From CAZODA01 sp964578485 (lineage in GTDB: Bacteria; Bacteroidota; Bacteroidia; Bacteroidales; Marinilabiliaceae): a DNA stretch of 64,000 bases. The stretch is taken from the NCBI GenBank assembly GCA_964578485.1, contig CAZODA010000003.1, positions 1 to 64,000 of the forward strand, in the 5' to 3' direction. Below the pieces are notes generated by a model. That model worked only from the letters and a program-made list of their open reading frames with translations. It had not been told where the DNA came from and searched no databases. Positions within the stretch are counted from its first letter, which is position 1. Each line of letters opens with the position of its first letter. The translations under genes and the position numbers were made by a program. This document shows, in pieces, positions 19,546-26,899 of the stretch.

Positions 19546-21858
19546 CTAATCCTGCTCACTCTCATCCTCCTCAAAGGGTCTGTAATCTAAATAGTTATCT
19601 ATCAGATGTATAACTGCACGATTAGCTAACACATTTGTATGCGTGCTTGTAGCTGTTGCTGTAGCAGTAGCAAATCTTCCTCTGATATCGGTAAACTCAA
19701 GTTTATCACTTCCATTACCATCTACATAAACGAATGTTTCCCCATCTTCATCCCTTAGATGCGTAAAACATCTTTCTAAATTGTAATCATTATTTGTATA
19801 TACAATTCTATCATTAAGAATATGGTAACGTACAAACCTTAAAACCTTTTCCTGATCATCATTTGAAAAATCAGCCTGGCCAATTTCAGGTAAGAGTCCA
19901 TCGGCAATAGCCTGTTCTATAGCATTTGCATTAGGTATTAGATAAGTTTGGTTATAAGTTGAAGATACTCCGATAATTTCCTTTGTATCGGGATCATAGA
20001 CCATACGGCTGAATTCATCCGGAGCTTCAGCACCTTCTACAAGTGAGTTTGCAGATTTTTCAAGATATCTGAAAAAGGCTCTGTAATTTTGATTTCCGTC
20101 AAGAAATTGTCCAACATTTCTTGTTGAAAACAACAGTGGCCTATCCAGATCCATTGTATTACCATTATTTGTTATATCGGCATATTCTCCATTTTCTTTC
20201 ATTACAATTCTGGCGGCAGTTGCAATTGTTTGTCCCGAAGCCCACACTCTAATTCCTCCTGCAGCAGCAACATAACGTATATATTCTCCATTATTTGTTT
20301 CTATCAATCCAAACCCTTCGGTTATATCAATATCTTTATTCAAAATTATGTGCAAGTGCACTAAGCGGTTTAAAATTGTAAAAGCATCCATTAGTGCCCA
20401 GTCGGGGTTATCGTGTTCCCACTGGTTAAGTCCGATATTATAGCTGAGATTAATTTGTTCAAAATGCTCATTAGGCATCAGAAAAACATTCAGATTTAGT
20501 ATTGGATTCCTTAAAATAAAGTTATTTTCTGTATCAACAAGTGCCTGATACAATGTTGTATATTTTGGGTTTAACAATATTTCTCCCAAAACGGTATAAA
20601 AGGCATTTGTTTCCTGTACCTTATCAACGAGATAGAAAAGTCCATTACTTCCCATACTACTGCTCACCACATCTGTTTCAACATTAAAGCGAGCCGGTTC
20701 ACCATGGGTGTTTTGTGCTGTTGAAAATTTCGAAGGCCATACTGTATGGTTGAACAAGTGAGCATTAATAAATTCATCAAGAACAAATGATGGGACTTCA
20801 TCAAGGTTGTTATAGCCTTTTGCAAGAAAAACATTTTGCATAAAATTATTTAATGCTTCATTTGTAGGAACAAATAGTGAGAATCCATCATTCTGTCTGG
20901 CAGTGCCAAGTCCGAGGGTAAAATCTTCAGCTGCCAAAGGGAATCTCAAACCGTGATAATCTTTTACATAAATCTCTTTTTGGCTGCCTGTTGCTTGTTG
21001 CTGCCGCAGTTCAAATTCTCTGGGGGTTCTAAAATACCTTACCATGTATTTTTCAATGATTTCCAAAAAATCCTTTCCTTCCTCGGCATCAATAAATATT
21101 TCTTCAAGATTTGGAAGAGGTAGTATTACTTTATCAACTTCATGAATAACTCCATTTTCTGTAACAATATCTTTATTTAAGACCTTAGCATCAACAACAT
21201 TAAAGCCGGTAAAGTCAGCATCAGGAAAGAAAAATTTATAATCAAGTTCAGTGAGTTTGTTTTTTGCCAAAAAAGCATTGGTAAAATAAGGGATGCTTTT
21301 CATATTAAAATTGTTCACATTTATTCCATAGCTTTGTTCTGAACTACCAATGAAGGAATTGGCATCAACTATAAAACGTGTATTACCATCTAAGCCTGTA
21401 TATTCATATACACCTTTGTAATAATATGAAGCCCTTTTAAATGCATTATCTAAGATCAATTCTTCATCTTCAGGTTCAACCGTCGCCTGCACATCATCAA
21501 TAGCTTCTTCTAAGGAAGCTACCTGAACAAGGGAATAAGCAACAATTTTATTTGCCAGTTCTTTATCAATATCATTAATAGAATTAAAACCTTTATCTTT
21601 AAAAAATGTGTTAAAGGCTTCATCATTGGGAGCAAATACTGTATAATAACCTGATGATTTTAAATTAGTTGCATACCCCGACTTATCAACACAGGCCAAG
21701 TAAGAGTTAAAATTACCTTGTTCTTCCAAATAACTATAAACAGGTTTCTCGAGCCATTCAGGTCTTTCATAGTATTTGTCATCTTCACAGGCTCCCAACA
21801 GCACGCTGCTACCCACTACAACAAAAACTATCAACAGATTAAACAAAATATTTCTCAT
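19546..21858 (-). CDS. Four-module fasciclin (FAS1) surface lipoprotein, first gene of the SusCD operon
   Basis: Signal peptide ends LLGAC (Cys24), so the protein is lipid-anchored. I count four FAS1-like modules: about 40-250 (YTVFAPNDEAFNTFF, ENGVIHEVDKVILP), 260-420 (FSLFVPTNEALNNFM, SSMGSNGLFYLVDKV), 425-590 (LNVFLMPNEHFEQI, VHLHIILNKDID) and 600-755 (TYLIPNANAIEQAI, RYHILNDRI, NRAVIHLIDNYLDY). The first carries a long insertion between its motifs. As the first gene of a tightly spaced SusCD operon it takes the place often used by surface glycan-binding proteins. A binding role is an inference from that position and from FAS1 being an adhesion fold. It is preceded by a 589-bp non-coding region. 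Confidence 0.83.
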   Translation of the reverse strand: MRNILFNLLIVFVVVGSSVLLGACEDDKYYERPEWLEKPVYSYLEEQGNFNSYLACVDKSGYATNLKSSGYYTVFAPNDEAFNTFFKDKGFNSINDIDKELANKIVAYSLVQVASLEEAIDDVQATVEPEDEELILDNAFKRASYYYKGVYEYTGLDGNTRFIVDANSFIGSSEQSYGINVNNFNMKSIPYFTNAFLAKNKLTELDYKFFFPDADFTGFNVVDAKVLNKDIVTENGVIHEVDKVILPLPNLEEIFIDAEEGKDFLEIIEKYMVRYFRTPREFELRQQQATGSQKEIYVKDYHGLRFPLAAEDFTLGLGTARQNDGFSLFVPTNEALNNFMQNVFLAKGYNNLDEVPSFVLDEFINAHLFNHTVWPSKFSTAQNTHGEPARFNVETDVVSSSMGSNGLFYLVDKVQETNAFYTVLGEILLNPKYTTLYQALVDTENNFILRNPILNLNVFLMPNEHFEQINLSYNIGLNQWEHDNPDWALMDAFTILNRLVHLHIILNKDIDITEGFGLIETNNGEYIRYVAAAGGIRVWASGQTIATAARIVMKENGEYADITNNGNTMDLDRPLLFSTRNVGQFLDGNQNYRAFFRYLEKSANSLVEGAEAPDEFSRMVYDPDTKEIIGVSSTYNQTYLIPNANAIEQAIADGLLPEIGQADFSNDDQEKVLRFVRYHILNDRIVYTNNDYNLERCFTHLRDEDGETFVYVDGNGSDKLEFTDIRGRFATATATATSTHTNVLANRAVIHLIDNYLDYRPFEEDESEQD

Positions 21859-22447
21859 AATTGTCTGTTTACTTTGTTCCTTATCATTTATATTTATCCA
21901 AACTTCAGGATTGCATTTTTTTCATTTTTATAAAAAATGAAAATCAAAACTTAGTTTTATTATTATACCAATTTAGTCTTTACTATTTAAAACATTCGGC
22001 ATTTTACAACATTTTCAATTAGGGAAGATTTAAAAATATATAATACATTTCTGTTCATTATTTTATTGGGAGGAGATTTATCAAGATAAGGATAAATTTT
22101 ACAATTTTCAGTTAAAATTACACAATTTAAACACCGCAATCAATGCACAAAATGATCATTAATTTAACGTTTTTGGCACTACATGTATAAAATTATCAAA
22201 GTATTACAAATAAAACAACAAAGATTATTATCCTAAAATCGGGGCTAAAGACAAATACTTACTAGTATCCAATTGTTTACACAAGACATAAATTACAAAT
22301 TGCAGTAATTCAACAAATTAACATAATATAGATAAAATACGCTCATTTTTCAAACAGGCCTCTATTTTTTATAAGTTTGCTTTAATAAATTTGAACTTTT
22401 AAACGATTCTTTCAATTTTTATAACAAAAAAAACACTATGAATTGTT
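21859..22447. other. 589-bp AT-rich intergenic region upstream of the FAS1-SusCD operon
   Basis: No convincing gene. It lies between the stop of rhaB and the start of the first FAS1 gene, so it must hold the end of the rha transcript and the promoter of the eight-gene operon. No exact TAnnTTTG promoter was found. A weak candidate on the minus strand is TTTG at 22148-22151 followed after 18 nt by TAAATTGT at 22122-22129, which would give a leader of roughly 250 nt. The region contains the 16-bp motif shared with the rhaT promoter. No strong terminator hairpin was found after rhaB. Confidence 0.5.
22141..22156 (-). promoter_or_regulatory. 16-bp motif shared with the rhaT upstream region (candidate regulator site)
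   Basis: The plus-strand sequence caatgcacaaaatgat matches the sequence at 26305-26320 at 15 of 16 positions. Both copies lie upstream of minus-strand operons, in the same orientation, and near a TAAATT-type -7 candidate. This suggests a binding site for one transcription factor acting on rhamnose uptake and on the FAS1-SusCD operon. The factor is not encoded here. Confidence 0.45.
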
Positions 22448-23818
22448 TTATAATCCTTCCCATTTTATGAGTCCAAGATCAATTTTTGGCAGTTCTTCTG
22501 TAAAAACTTTATCATAAATAACAAGTGCAGCACCAAGTGCACTTGAATTATCAACTTCTGAAGTAAACACTTTTTTATCCGCTAAGAATTCTGCGAGCAA
22601 TCTCACAAAAATCTCATTTCTTGCAAAGCCTCCTGAAAGGAAAACTGTATCAACTTCATCATCATTCTTTGTAATAAGCATAAGTGATTTTAGTTCTTCT
22701 TTAGTGAGATCGAGCATAAATTGGTGGTATGCTTCTTCAAAATTATTGAACTTATCAAGTGCTACATGTTCATCAATATAATCTTCCGGGACTCCGTTTA
22801 TAAAAAAGCATTTACCTTTTTCACCTTTTTGCAATAATGTTTTGATCAGTTCCGGGTTTAGTTTAACTGATTTGAATTCATTTTTATCTACTCCAAAATG
22901 TGTTGCAATTCTTTCCACATTCGTATCATGAATATGTCCCATAAAGAAGCGTGATGATTTAACAGGATTTTGGTTAACACTAAGATATGACAAGCAATCT
23001 TTTCTTAGTTCGTTGAGAGTAAGTGGGCTATGATTAAAGGGATTCATGTTAATACACCAAGTACCTGTCCCCACCAATACAAAAGGATTATTTGTACTTT
23101 TGAAATAAGGCACTAAGGATGATGAGCTGTCGTGTATTCCAATTCCACAGATGAGTTTTTTTCCTGCTATTTCTATTTCAAAACTGTGTGAATTACCAAG
23201 AGGCTTAGACAAAACGACTCCCTCATTATCAAGCCATTTGTGATAGGTCATTTTATCAAAATCCCACATAAAAGTATGACAGCCAATAGAGGTATATTCC
23301 GACACATATTGTTTTGTAAGCAAGGATGAAAGATATTGTGGAAAATGTAAGATATGTGCAGTCTTTTTAAAAATCTCAGGATATGAATGTTTAATCCATT
23401 TTATTTGAATTCCGGAATTAAGCATTACTCCCAATGCAGGGCTGGCAGTTTTACGGCAAAACTCTTCTTCACCCCCATAAAGGCTGAATAACTCTTCCCG
23501 GAATTTATCCGATACCGGTTTTAAATAATTATAAATGGGTGTTAAACGTTTCCCCTCGCTATCAAGCCATGCGAGTGAGGCTCCATAGGTAGAGAAGTTA
23601 ATTCCTGCCAACTCGTACTTTCCTTCTTCAACAAGACTTATAAGCGAATTTATTATCCATTTATCAATTCTATCAATATCATCACATTCAAATCCATCCT
23701 CATCGGTTATTTCAGGAAATTCTTCTTCATGCAGATAAACAATTTTCAGTTCTTTATTAAAAAGTAGTAATTTTTTATTGGTTTTACCGATATCAAAAAC
23801 TGCAATTACTTTTTCCAT
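22448..23818 (-). CDS. rhaB: L-rhamnulokinase-type FGGY-family sugar kinase
   Basis: Expected to phosphorylate L-rhamnulose to L-rhamnulose-1-phosphate in the cytoplasm with ATP. The N-terminal phosphate-binding loop (IAVFDIGKTNKKLLLFN), the FGGY_N core (INFSTYGASLAWLD, TSIGCHTFMWDF) and the C-terminal ATPase segments (LVGTGTWCINMNPF, VFLSGGFARNEIFVRLLAEFL, SSALGAALV) are all visible. At 456 residues it is slightly shorter than enterobacterial RhaB. FGGY kinases acting on rhamnulose, fuculose or xylulose look alike; the assignment rests on the adjacent rhaA and rhaT. It is the third rha gene, 84 bp behind rhaA, with a terminator hairpin in the gap, so it may be expressed at a different level. 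Confidence 0.85.
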   Translation of the reverse strand: MEKVIAVFDIGKTNKKLLLFNKELKIVYLHEEEFPEITDEDGFECDDIDRIDKWIINSLISLVEEGKYELAGINFSTYGASLAWLDSEGKRLTPIYNYLKPVSDKFREELFSLYGGEEEFCRKTASPALGVMLNSGIQIKWIKHSYPEIFKKTAHILHFPQYLSSLLTKQYVSEYTSIGCHTFMWDFDKMTYHKWLDNEGVVLSKPLGNSHSFEIEIAGKKLICGIGIHDSSSSLVPYFKSTNNPFVLVGTGTWCINMNPFNHSPLTLNELRKDCLSYLSVNQNPVKSSRFFMGHIHDTNVERIATHFGVDKNEFKSVKLNPELIKTLLQKGEKGKCFFINGVPEDYIDEHVALDKFNNFEEAYHQFMLDLTKEELKSLMLITKNDDEVDTVFLSGGFARNEIFVRLLAEFLADKKVFTSEVDNSSALGAALVIYDKVFTEELPKIDLGLIKWEGL

Positions 23819-23850
23819 AATTTAATCTTTCACAATTTAATTATTTCGAA

Positions 23851-23893
23851 CAAAAAAACCCCGAAAATTATTTTAGGGAAATTTTCGGGGTTT
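23851..23893 (-). terminator. Strong hairpin between rhaA and rhaB
   Basis: A 13-bp inverted repeat (aaaccccgaaaat at 23856-23868 / attttcggggttt at 23881-23893) is followed on the minus strand by a run of seven T. It lies about 10 nt past the rhaA stop and about 35 nt before the rhaB start. It has the form of an intrinsic terminator, so rhaB would depend on read-through, on processing, or on a promoter inside the gap. Confidence 0.75.
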
Positions 23894-23902
23894 TACTAAG
23901 AT

Positions 23903-25171
23903 TTATCGTTTTAAAAGGACATCCTTTTCATATTTTTGCACTTCAGTTATAAAATCAGCTCCTGCAGGAACATTATTTTTCAAACAATAATAATCCCATA
24001 CAGCACCAAAAGCTCTGGTTTTCATAACTTCTAACAATGCGAGTCTTTCAAAGAACTTGCCTTTTTCTTCATAGGCCTTCAAGTTTTCTGTTGGTTCGAG
24101 CATTGCAATCATAAAAGCCTGCTGTGTTGCGCGTGTTCCAACCACATAAGCTCCTATACGATTAATTGAAGCATCAAAGAAATCAAGTCCAATTTTCACT
24201 CTGTCGAGATAATTATTTCTTACTATTTCTGAAGCTATCAATTGAACTTCTTCCCCCAGAGTAACCGGATGGTCAGAGTCCCAGCGCACAGGGCGTGTCA
24301 CATGTAAAAGCACATCATCGACAAATTGCAAGCATGATGAAATTTTATCACCTACCTGCTCGGTTGGGTGAAAGTGTCCATTATCCAAGCAAATAAGTAT
24401 GTTATTACTAATTGCATATCCGAGATAAAAGTCATGTGACCCTACGGTCATTGATTCTAATCCGATTCCAAACACTTTACTTTCAACAGCGTCGAGCATA
24501 TGTTCTTTTGGATATTTCACTTCAAGAGCTTCGTCGAGTGATTTTTTCAGCAAGGCTCTGTATCCGTTTCTATCAACGGGAACATCTTTAGATCCATCGG
24601 GTACCCAAATATTATTCACACAGGTAGTACCAAGCTGTTTACCGATTTCAGCTGCAATCATTCGAGTTCGACGCACATGCTCAACCCAGAATTTACGTAT
24701 TTCTTCATCCTTGCTAGATAATGTAAAGCCATCATCTGCTTTGGGGTGTGAAAAACATGTTGGATTAAAATCCAATCCTATTCCTCTTTCCTTAGCCCAA
24801 TCTATCCATCCTTGAAAATGCTTAACTTCGATTTCATCACGGTCAACAAGTTCACCTCCAAACTCTCCATAAATTGCATGTAAGTTAAGACGTTGTTTTC
24901 CGGGTAATAATTCCATTACTTTATCAAGGTCTTGACGAACTTGCTCTATGGATTTTGCTTTTCCCGGGAAATTTCCGGTTACTTGTATTCCGCCTCCTCC
25001 CAATTCTGCATCAGGTTTTTCAAAGCCACCTACATCGTCGGTTTGCCAGCAGTGAAGTGAGATTACCACCTCATCCATTTTTTCTAATACCTTGTCGGTA
25101 TCGACACCGAATTCGGCATATTCTTCTTTAGCCAACCGGTATGCTTTTGTAATTCTATCTTCGTTACTCAT
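23903..25171 (-). CDS. rhaA: L-rhamnose isomerase
   Basis: Converts L-rhamnose to L-rhamnulose in the cytoplasm (EC 5.3.1.14). The sequence matches the RhaA family along its whole length (422 residues; family about 420). The N-terminal ISLHCWQTDDVGGFE block, the GGGGIQVTGNFPG loop, FNPTCFSHP, and the metal-binding acidic and histidine residues in GIGLESMTVGSHDFYLG, CLDNGHFHPTE, RWDSDHP and GLDFFDASINR are all intact. It lies 24 bp after rhaT and begins with an ordinary ATG. Immediately downstream is a terminator hairpin. Confidence 0.97.
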   Translation of the reverse strand: MSNEDRITKAYRLAKEEYAEFGVDTDKVLEKMDEVVISLHCWQTDDVGGFEKPDAELGGGGIQVTGNFPGKAKSIEQVRQDLDKVMELLPGKQRLNLHAIYGEFGGELVDRDEIEVKHFQGWIDWAKERGIGLDFNPTCFSHPKADDGFTLSSKDEEIRKFWVEHVRRTRMIAAEIGKQLGTTCVNNIWVPDGSKDVPVDRNGYRALLKKSLDEALEVKYPKEHMLDAVESKVFGIGLESMTVGSHDFYLGYAISNNILICLDNGHFHPTEQVGDKISSCLQFVDDVLLHVTRPVRWDSDHPVTLGEEVQLIASEIVRNNYLDRVKIGLDFFDASINRIGAYVVGTRATQQAFMIAMLEPTENLKAYEEKGKFFERLALLEVMKTRAFGAVWDYYCLKNNVPAGADFITEVQKYEKDVLLKR

Positions 25172-25195
25172 ATTATTAAAGTTTTATAAAAGCTA

Positions 25196-26221
25196 TCAAA
25201 GGCTTACTACAAAAGTAGAAGCAATTAAAATAATAATTCCGATTATAAGTACTACCATGGTACGGGCTTTCACTCCTTTCCATTCTTTAAGGAAAATTCC
25301 CCATATATTACTAAAGGATATATTCAAAGCCATTAATATACTCCATGCCATGGCTGCCATGGTGCCATCAAGTAAACTTTTCCCCATACCAAAAAAGTGG
25401 AATTGTAAGAACCACAAGGTACCGGCTAAGAAGGTAAAAAATAAATTATTAAAGAATATTCCTTTTGGTACTGAAATATAATCGGTATATGTTTTGTTTT
25501 TAATATTCAGGTAACCACAATACGCAAGGTTCGTAATAAAGCCACCAAGAAGTATGAATATTAAAGTGGGATTACTTTGATACAAGGAATTGGTACCTTT
25601 TGCCAATGCCATCTGATCAATAGGTTTTCCGGCAGCATAGCCAAAGCTCATGGCAGCACTCATAATTCCTGCAAAAACTGCTATTAGTATTCCTTTTTTC
25701 AAAGCGAACTCTTTTATTGCAGCTTTTCGTTCTTCTTCACTTAGTTCTTTTGATTTTAGTGCTCCTGCATAGCCAATAATGGCTATTCCTGCTATACATA
25801 TGGCCACACCGGTTAAAACAAGCAATCCTGAAGTAGAGCTAAAAAGGTTTTCACCGGCCACAATAGGAGGAATTAAAGTTCCAAATGCAGCACAAAATCC
25901 AAGGGCAATACTTTGTCCAAGGGCAACCCCAAGAAATCTTATACTCAAACCAAATGTCAGTCCTCCCATACCCCACAGAATTCCAAAAAATATCGACCAT
26001 AATTTGGCTGACATGGGTGATTCGCTAATAATACTCATTAATTGTCCTTGGGGAACTGTAAAAAAGGCAAAAATCCATGGAATAATAATCCATGCAAACA
26101 AACCGTGTGTAATCCAATATGATTCCCATGCCCATGTTTTCACTTTTTTAAAGGGCACATAAAAACTTGAGGCTCCTATACTACCTAAAGCAATAAGCCC
26201 AATACTCAAAATAGAATTCAT
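25196..26221 (-). CDS. rhaT: L-rhamnose/proton symporter RhaT
   Basis: Inner-membrane uptake of L-rhamnose by proton symport. The 341-residue protein is almost wholly hydrophobic, with about ten membrane segments, and carries RhaT-family signatures: an N-terminal GLIALGSIGASSFYVPFKKV, WESYWITHGLFAWIIIPW, GILWGMGGLTFGLSIRFLG, and the C-terminal WFLQFHFFGMGKSLLDG. The Escherichia coli protein has a similar length (344). It is the first gene of the rhaTAB cluster, with a plausible Bacteroidota promoter about 55 bp upstream, which fits substrate-induced expression. Confidence 0.95.
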   Translation of the reverse strand: MNSILSIGLIALGSIGASSFYVPFKKVKTWAWESYWITHGLFAWIIIPWIFAFFTVPQGQLMSIISESPMSAKLWSIFFGILWGMGGLTFGLSIRFLGVALGQSIALGFCAAFGTLIPPIVAGENLFSSTSGLLVLTGVAICIAGIAIIGYAGALKSKELSEEERKAAIKEFALKKGILIAVFAGIMSAAMSFGYAAGKPIDQMALAKGTNSLYQSNPTLIFILLGGFITNLAYCGYLNIKNKTYTDYISVPKGIFFNNLFFTFLAGTLWFLQFHFFGMGKSLLDGTMAAMAWSILMALNISFSNIWGIFLKEWKGVKARTMVVLIIGIIILIASTFVVSL

Positions 26222-26276
26222 ACCTGAAAATATTATAAATTAATTATGTATCTGCTTAGTGACTAATAGCCATAGC

Positions 26277-26308
26277 CAAATTTAAAGCCATAAATTATAA
26301 TTAACAAT
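26277..26308 (-). promoter_or_regulatory. Candidate promoter of rhaT
   Basis: On the minus strand an exact TAnnTTTG box (TAAATTTG, plus-strand caaattta at 26277-26284) is preceded by ATTG (plus-strand caat at 26305-26308) 20 nt upstream, three of four matches to the -33 TTTG. The leader would be about 45-50 nt. The -33 element overlaps the 16-bp motif shared with the FAS1 operon, as expected if an activator binds there. Confidence 0.5.
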
Positions 26309-26320
26309 GCACAAAGTGAT
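26305..26320 (-). promoter_or_regulatory. 16-bp motif shared with the FAS1-SusCD operon upstream region
   Basis: The plus-strand sequence caatgcacaaagtgat is a 15-of-16 match to 22141-22156. It overlaps the proposed -33 element of rhaT. An activator site for a rhamnose-responsive regulator is a reasonable reading; the regulator itself is not in the window. Confidence 0.45.
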
Positions 26321-26449
26321 ATAACATTTATATTTTTTGACATTATTAGTTAAATAATTAACAATTTAAGGATAAAAACGCATGTTGTGATTAAATTTCC
26401 GTATAAAAAATCATTTCGACTGTCGTTTAAAAATTCGAGCCCGGTTTTT

Positions 26450-26518
26450 GAGCGGAGCGAAATCCCACCGCTCGGCGGGAGAGCGGAGTCGAAACTGGTC
26501 GTTGAGCGGAGTCGAAAC
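26450..26518. repeat. Three copies of a GAGCGGAGTCGAAAC-type intergenic repeat
   Basis: Two exact 15-bp copies (gagcggagtcgaaac at 26481-26495 and 26504-26518) and a variant (gagcggagcgaaat at 26450-26463) flank a small GC-rich inverted repeat (about 26465-26480). The patch is clearly richer in GC than the surrounding DNA. It resembles short non-coding repeats often seen between genes in Bacteroidota; I see no coding capacity or transposase. Confidence 0.55.
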
Positions 26519-26531
26519 GCCACCACGTCTT

Positions 26532-26560
26532 CGTAATTGATAATTGGTAATTCGTAATTG
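26532..26560. repeat. Short TAATTG-type direct repeats
   Basis: The stretch contains four closely spaced copies of a motif of the form (cg)taattg or (gg)taatt. It is low-complexity and non-coding, and part of the repeat mosaic between rhaT and the GH106 gene. Confidence 0.4.
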
Positions 26561-26659
26561 TTTTTTGCGTTCTTTGTGTGAACTATCCTTTGCGGGCTTC
26601 GCGTGAACTCATTGACCCCTTCGTGGATAAAAAACTCAATGATTAATATAAACAGGGAG

Positions 26660-26675
26660 ACAGGGCATGCCCTGT
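26660..26675. repeat. Intergenic palindrome, REP-like element (copy 2)
   Basis: The perfect 16-bp palindrome acagggcatgccctgt is identical to the core at 140-157, is in the same orientation, and is followed by a similar TTCTAC tail. One base next to the core differs from copy 1, shortening the palindrome. Like copy 1 it is followed by a GCTGTC/GACAGC terminator hairpin, here about 190 bp away. Confidence 0.6.
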
Positions 26676-26712
26676 TTCTACAATATCATAATCATTCTTA
26701 AAAATTCGCGTG

Positions 26713-26790
26713 AACTAATAACTAATTTGCAAATCAACTAATCTACTAATTAACTAATTTGCTAATTAACTAATCTACTAATTAACTAAT
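26713..26790. repeat. CTAAT-based short repeat array
   Basis: Imperfect tandem copies of units such as ctaatctactaatt and aactaatttg make up the stretch. A 23-bp segment (26736-26758) is repeated exactly at 26768-26790, with a 32-bp period. The array is AT-rich and non-coding. There are no uniform spacers, so it is not a CRISPR array. Confidence 0.6.
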
Positions 26791-26861
26791 CACTGTTTAC
26801 TGTTTTACTGTTAACTGATGACTGATGACTGAGCTTGGATTCTTTGGTTACATTAAAGAAA

Positions 26862-26886
26862 GGAGCTGTCCTAATGAGACAGCCCC
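26862..26886 (-). terminator. Intrinsic terminator of the GH106 glycosidase operon
   Basis: A hairpin with stem GCTGTC/GACAGC, extended by outer GG/CC pairs, and a 7-nt loop lies about 14 bp past the GH106 stop. It is followed on the minus strand by TTTCTTT. Its core is almost the same as the hairpin after the PL11 gene. Confidence 0.75.
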
Positions 26887-26899
26887 ATATATTTTAGCA

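Larger units (their letters stand above)
26222..26899. other. 678-bp gene-free intergenic mosaic of short repeats
   Basis: No coding region. From the rhaT side outwards it holds the rhaT promoter (to about 26320); a GC-richer patch with three copies of a GAGCGGAG(T)CGAAA motif (26450-26518); TAATTG-type repeats (26532-26560); degenerate TTTGCG..GTGAAC segments and a CGTGGATAAA stretch (about 26561-26640); the 16-bp palindrome also found near position 140; an array of CTAAT-based repeats (26713-26790); short ACTG/GACTG repeats (26791-26834); and the terminator of the GH106 operon. It resembles a landing zone where several repeat families have accumulated. Confidence 0.7.

Noticed and set aside
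22448..23818. Reading the FGGY kinase as fuculokinase or xylulokinase
   Set aside because: The motifs alone do not decide, but rhaA and rhaT directly upstream on the same strand make rhamnulose the best substrate.
25092..26162. Plus-strand open frames opposite rhaA and rhaT (127-129 codons)
   Set aside because: They are antisense to highly conserved genes with intact family motifs, so they are shadows.
26713..26790. CRISPR-like array
   Set aside because: The repeats are short, AT-rich and imperfect, without uniform unique spacers, and no cas gene is nearby.
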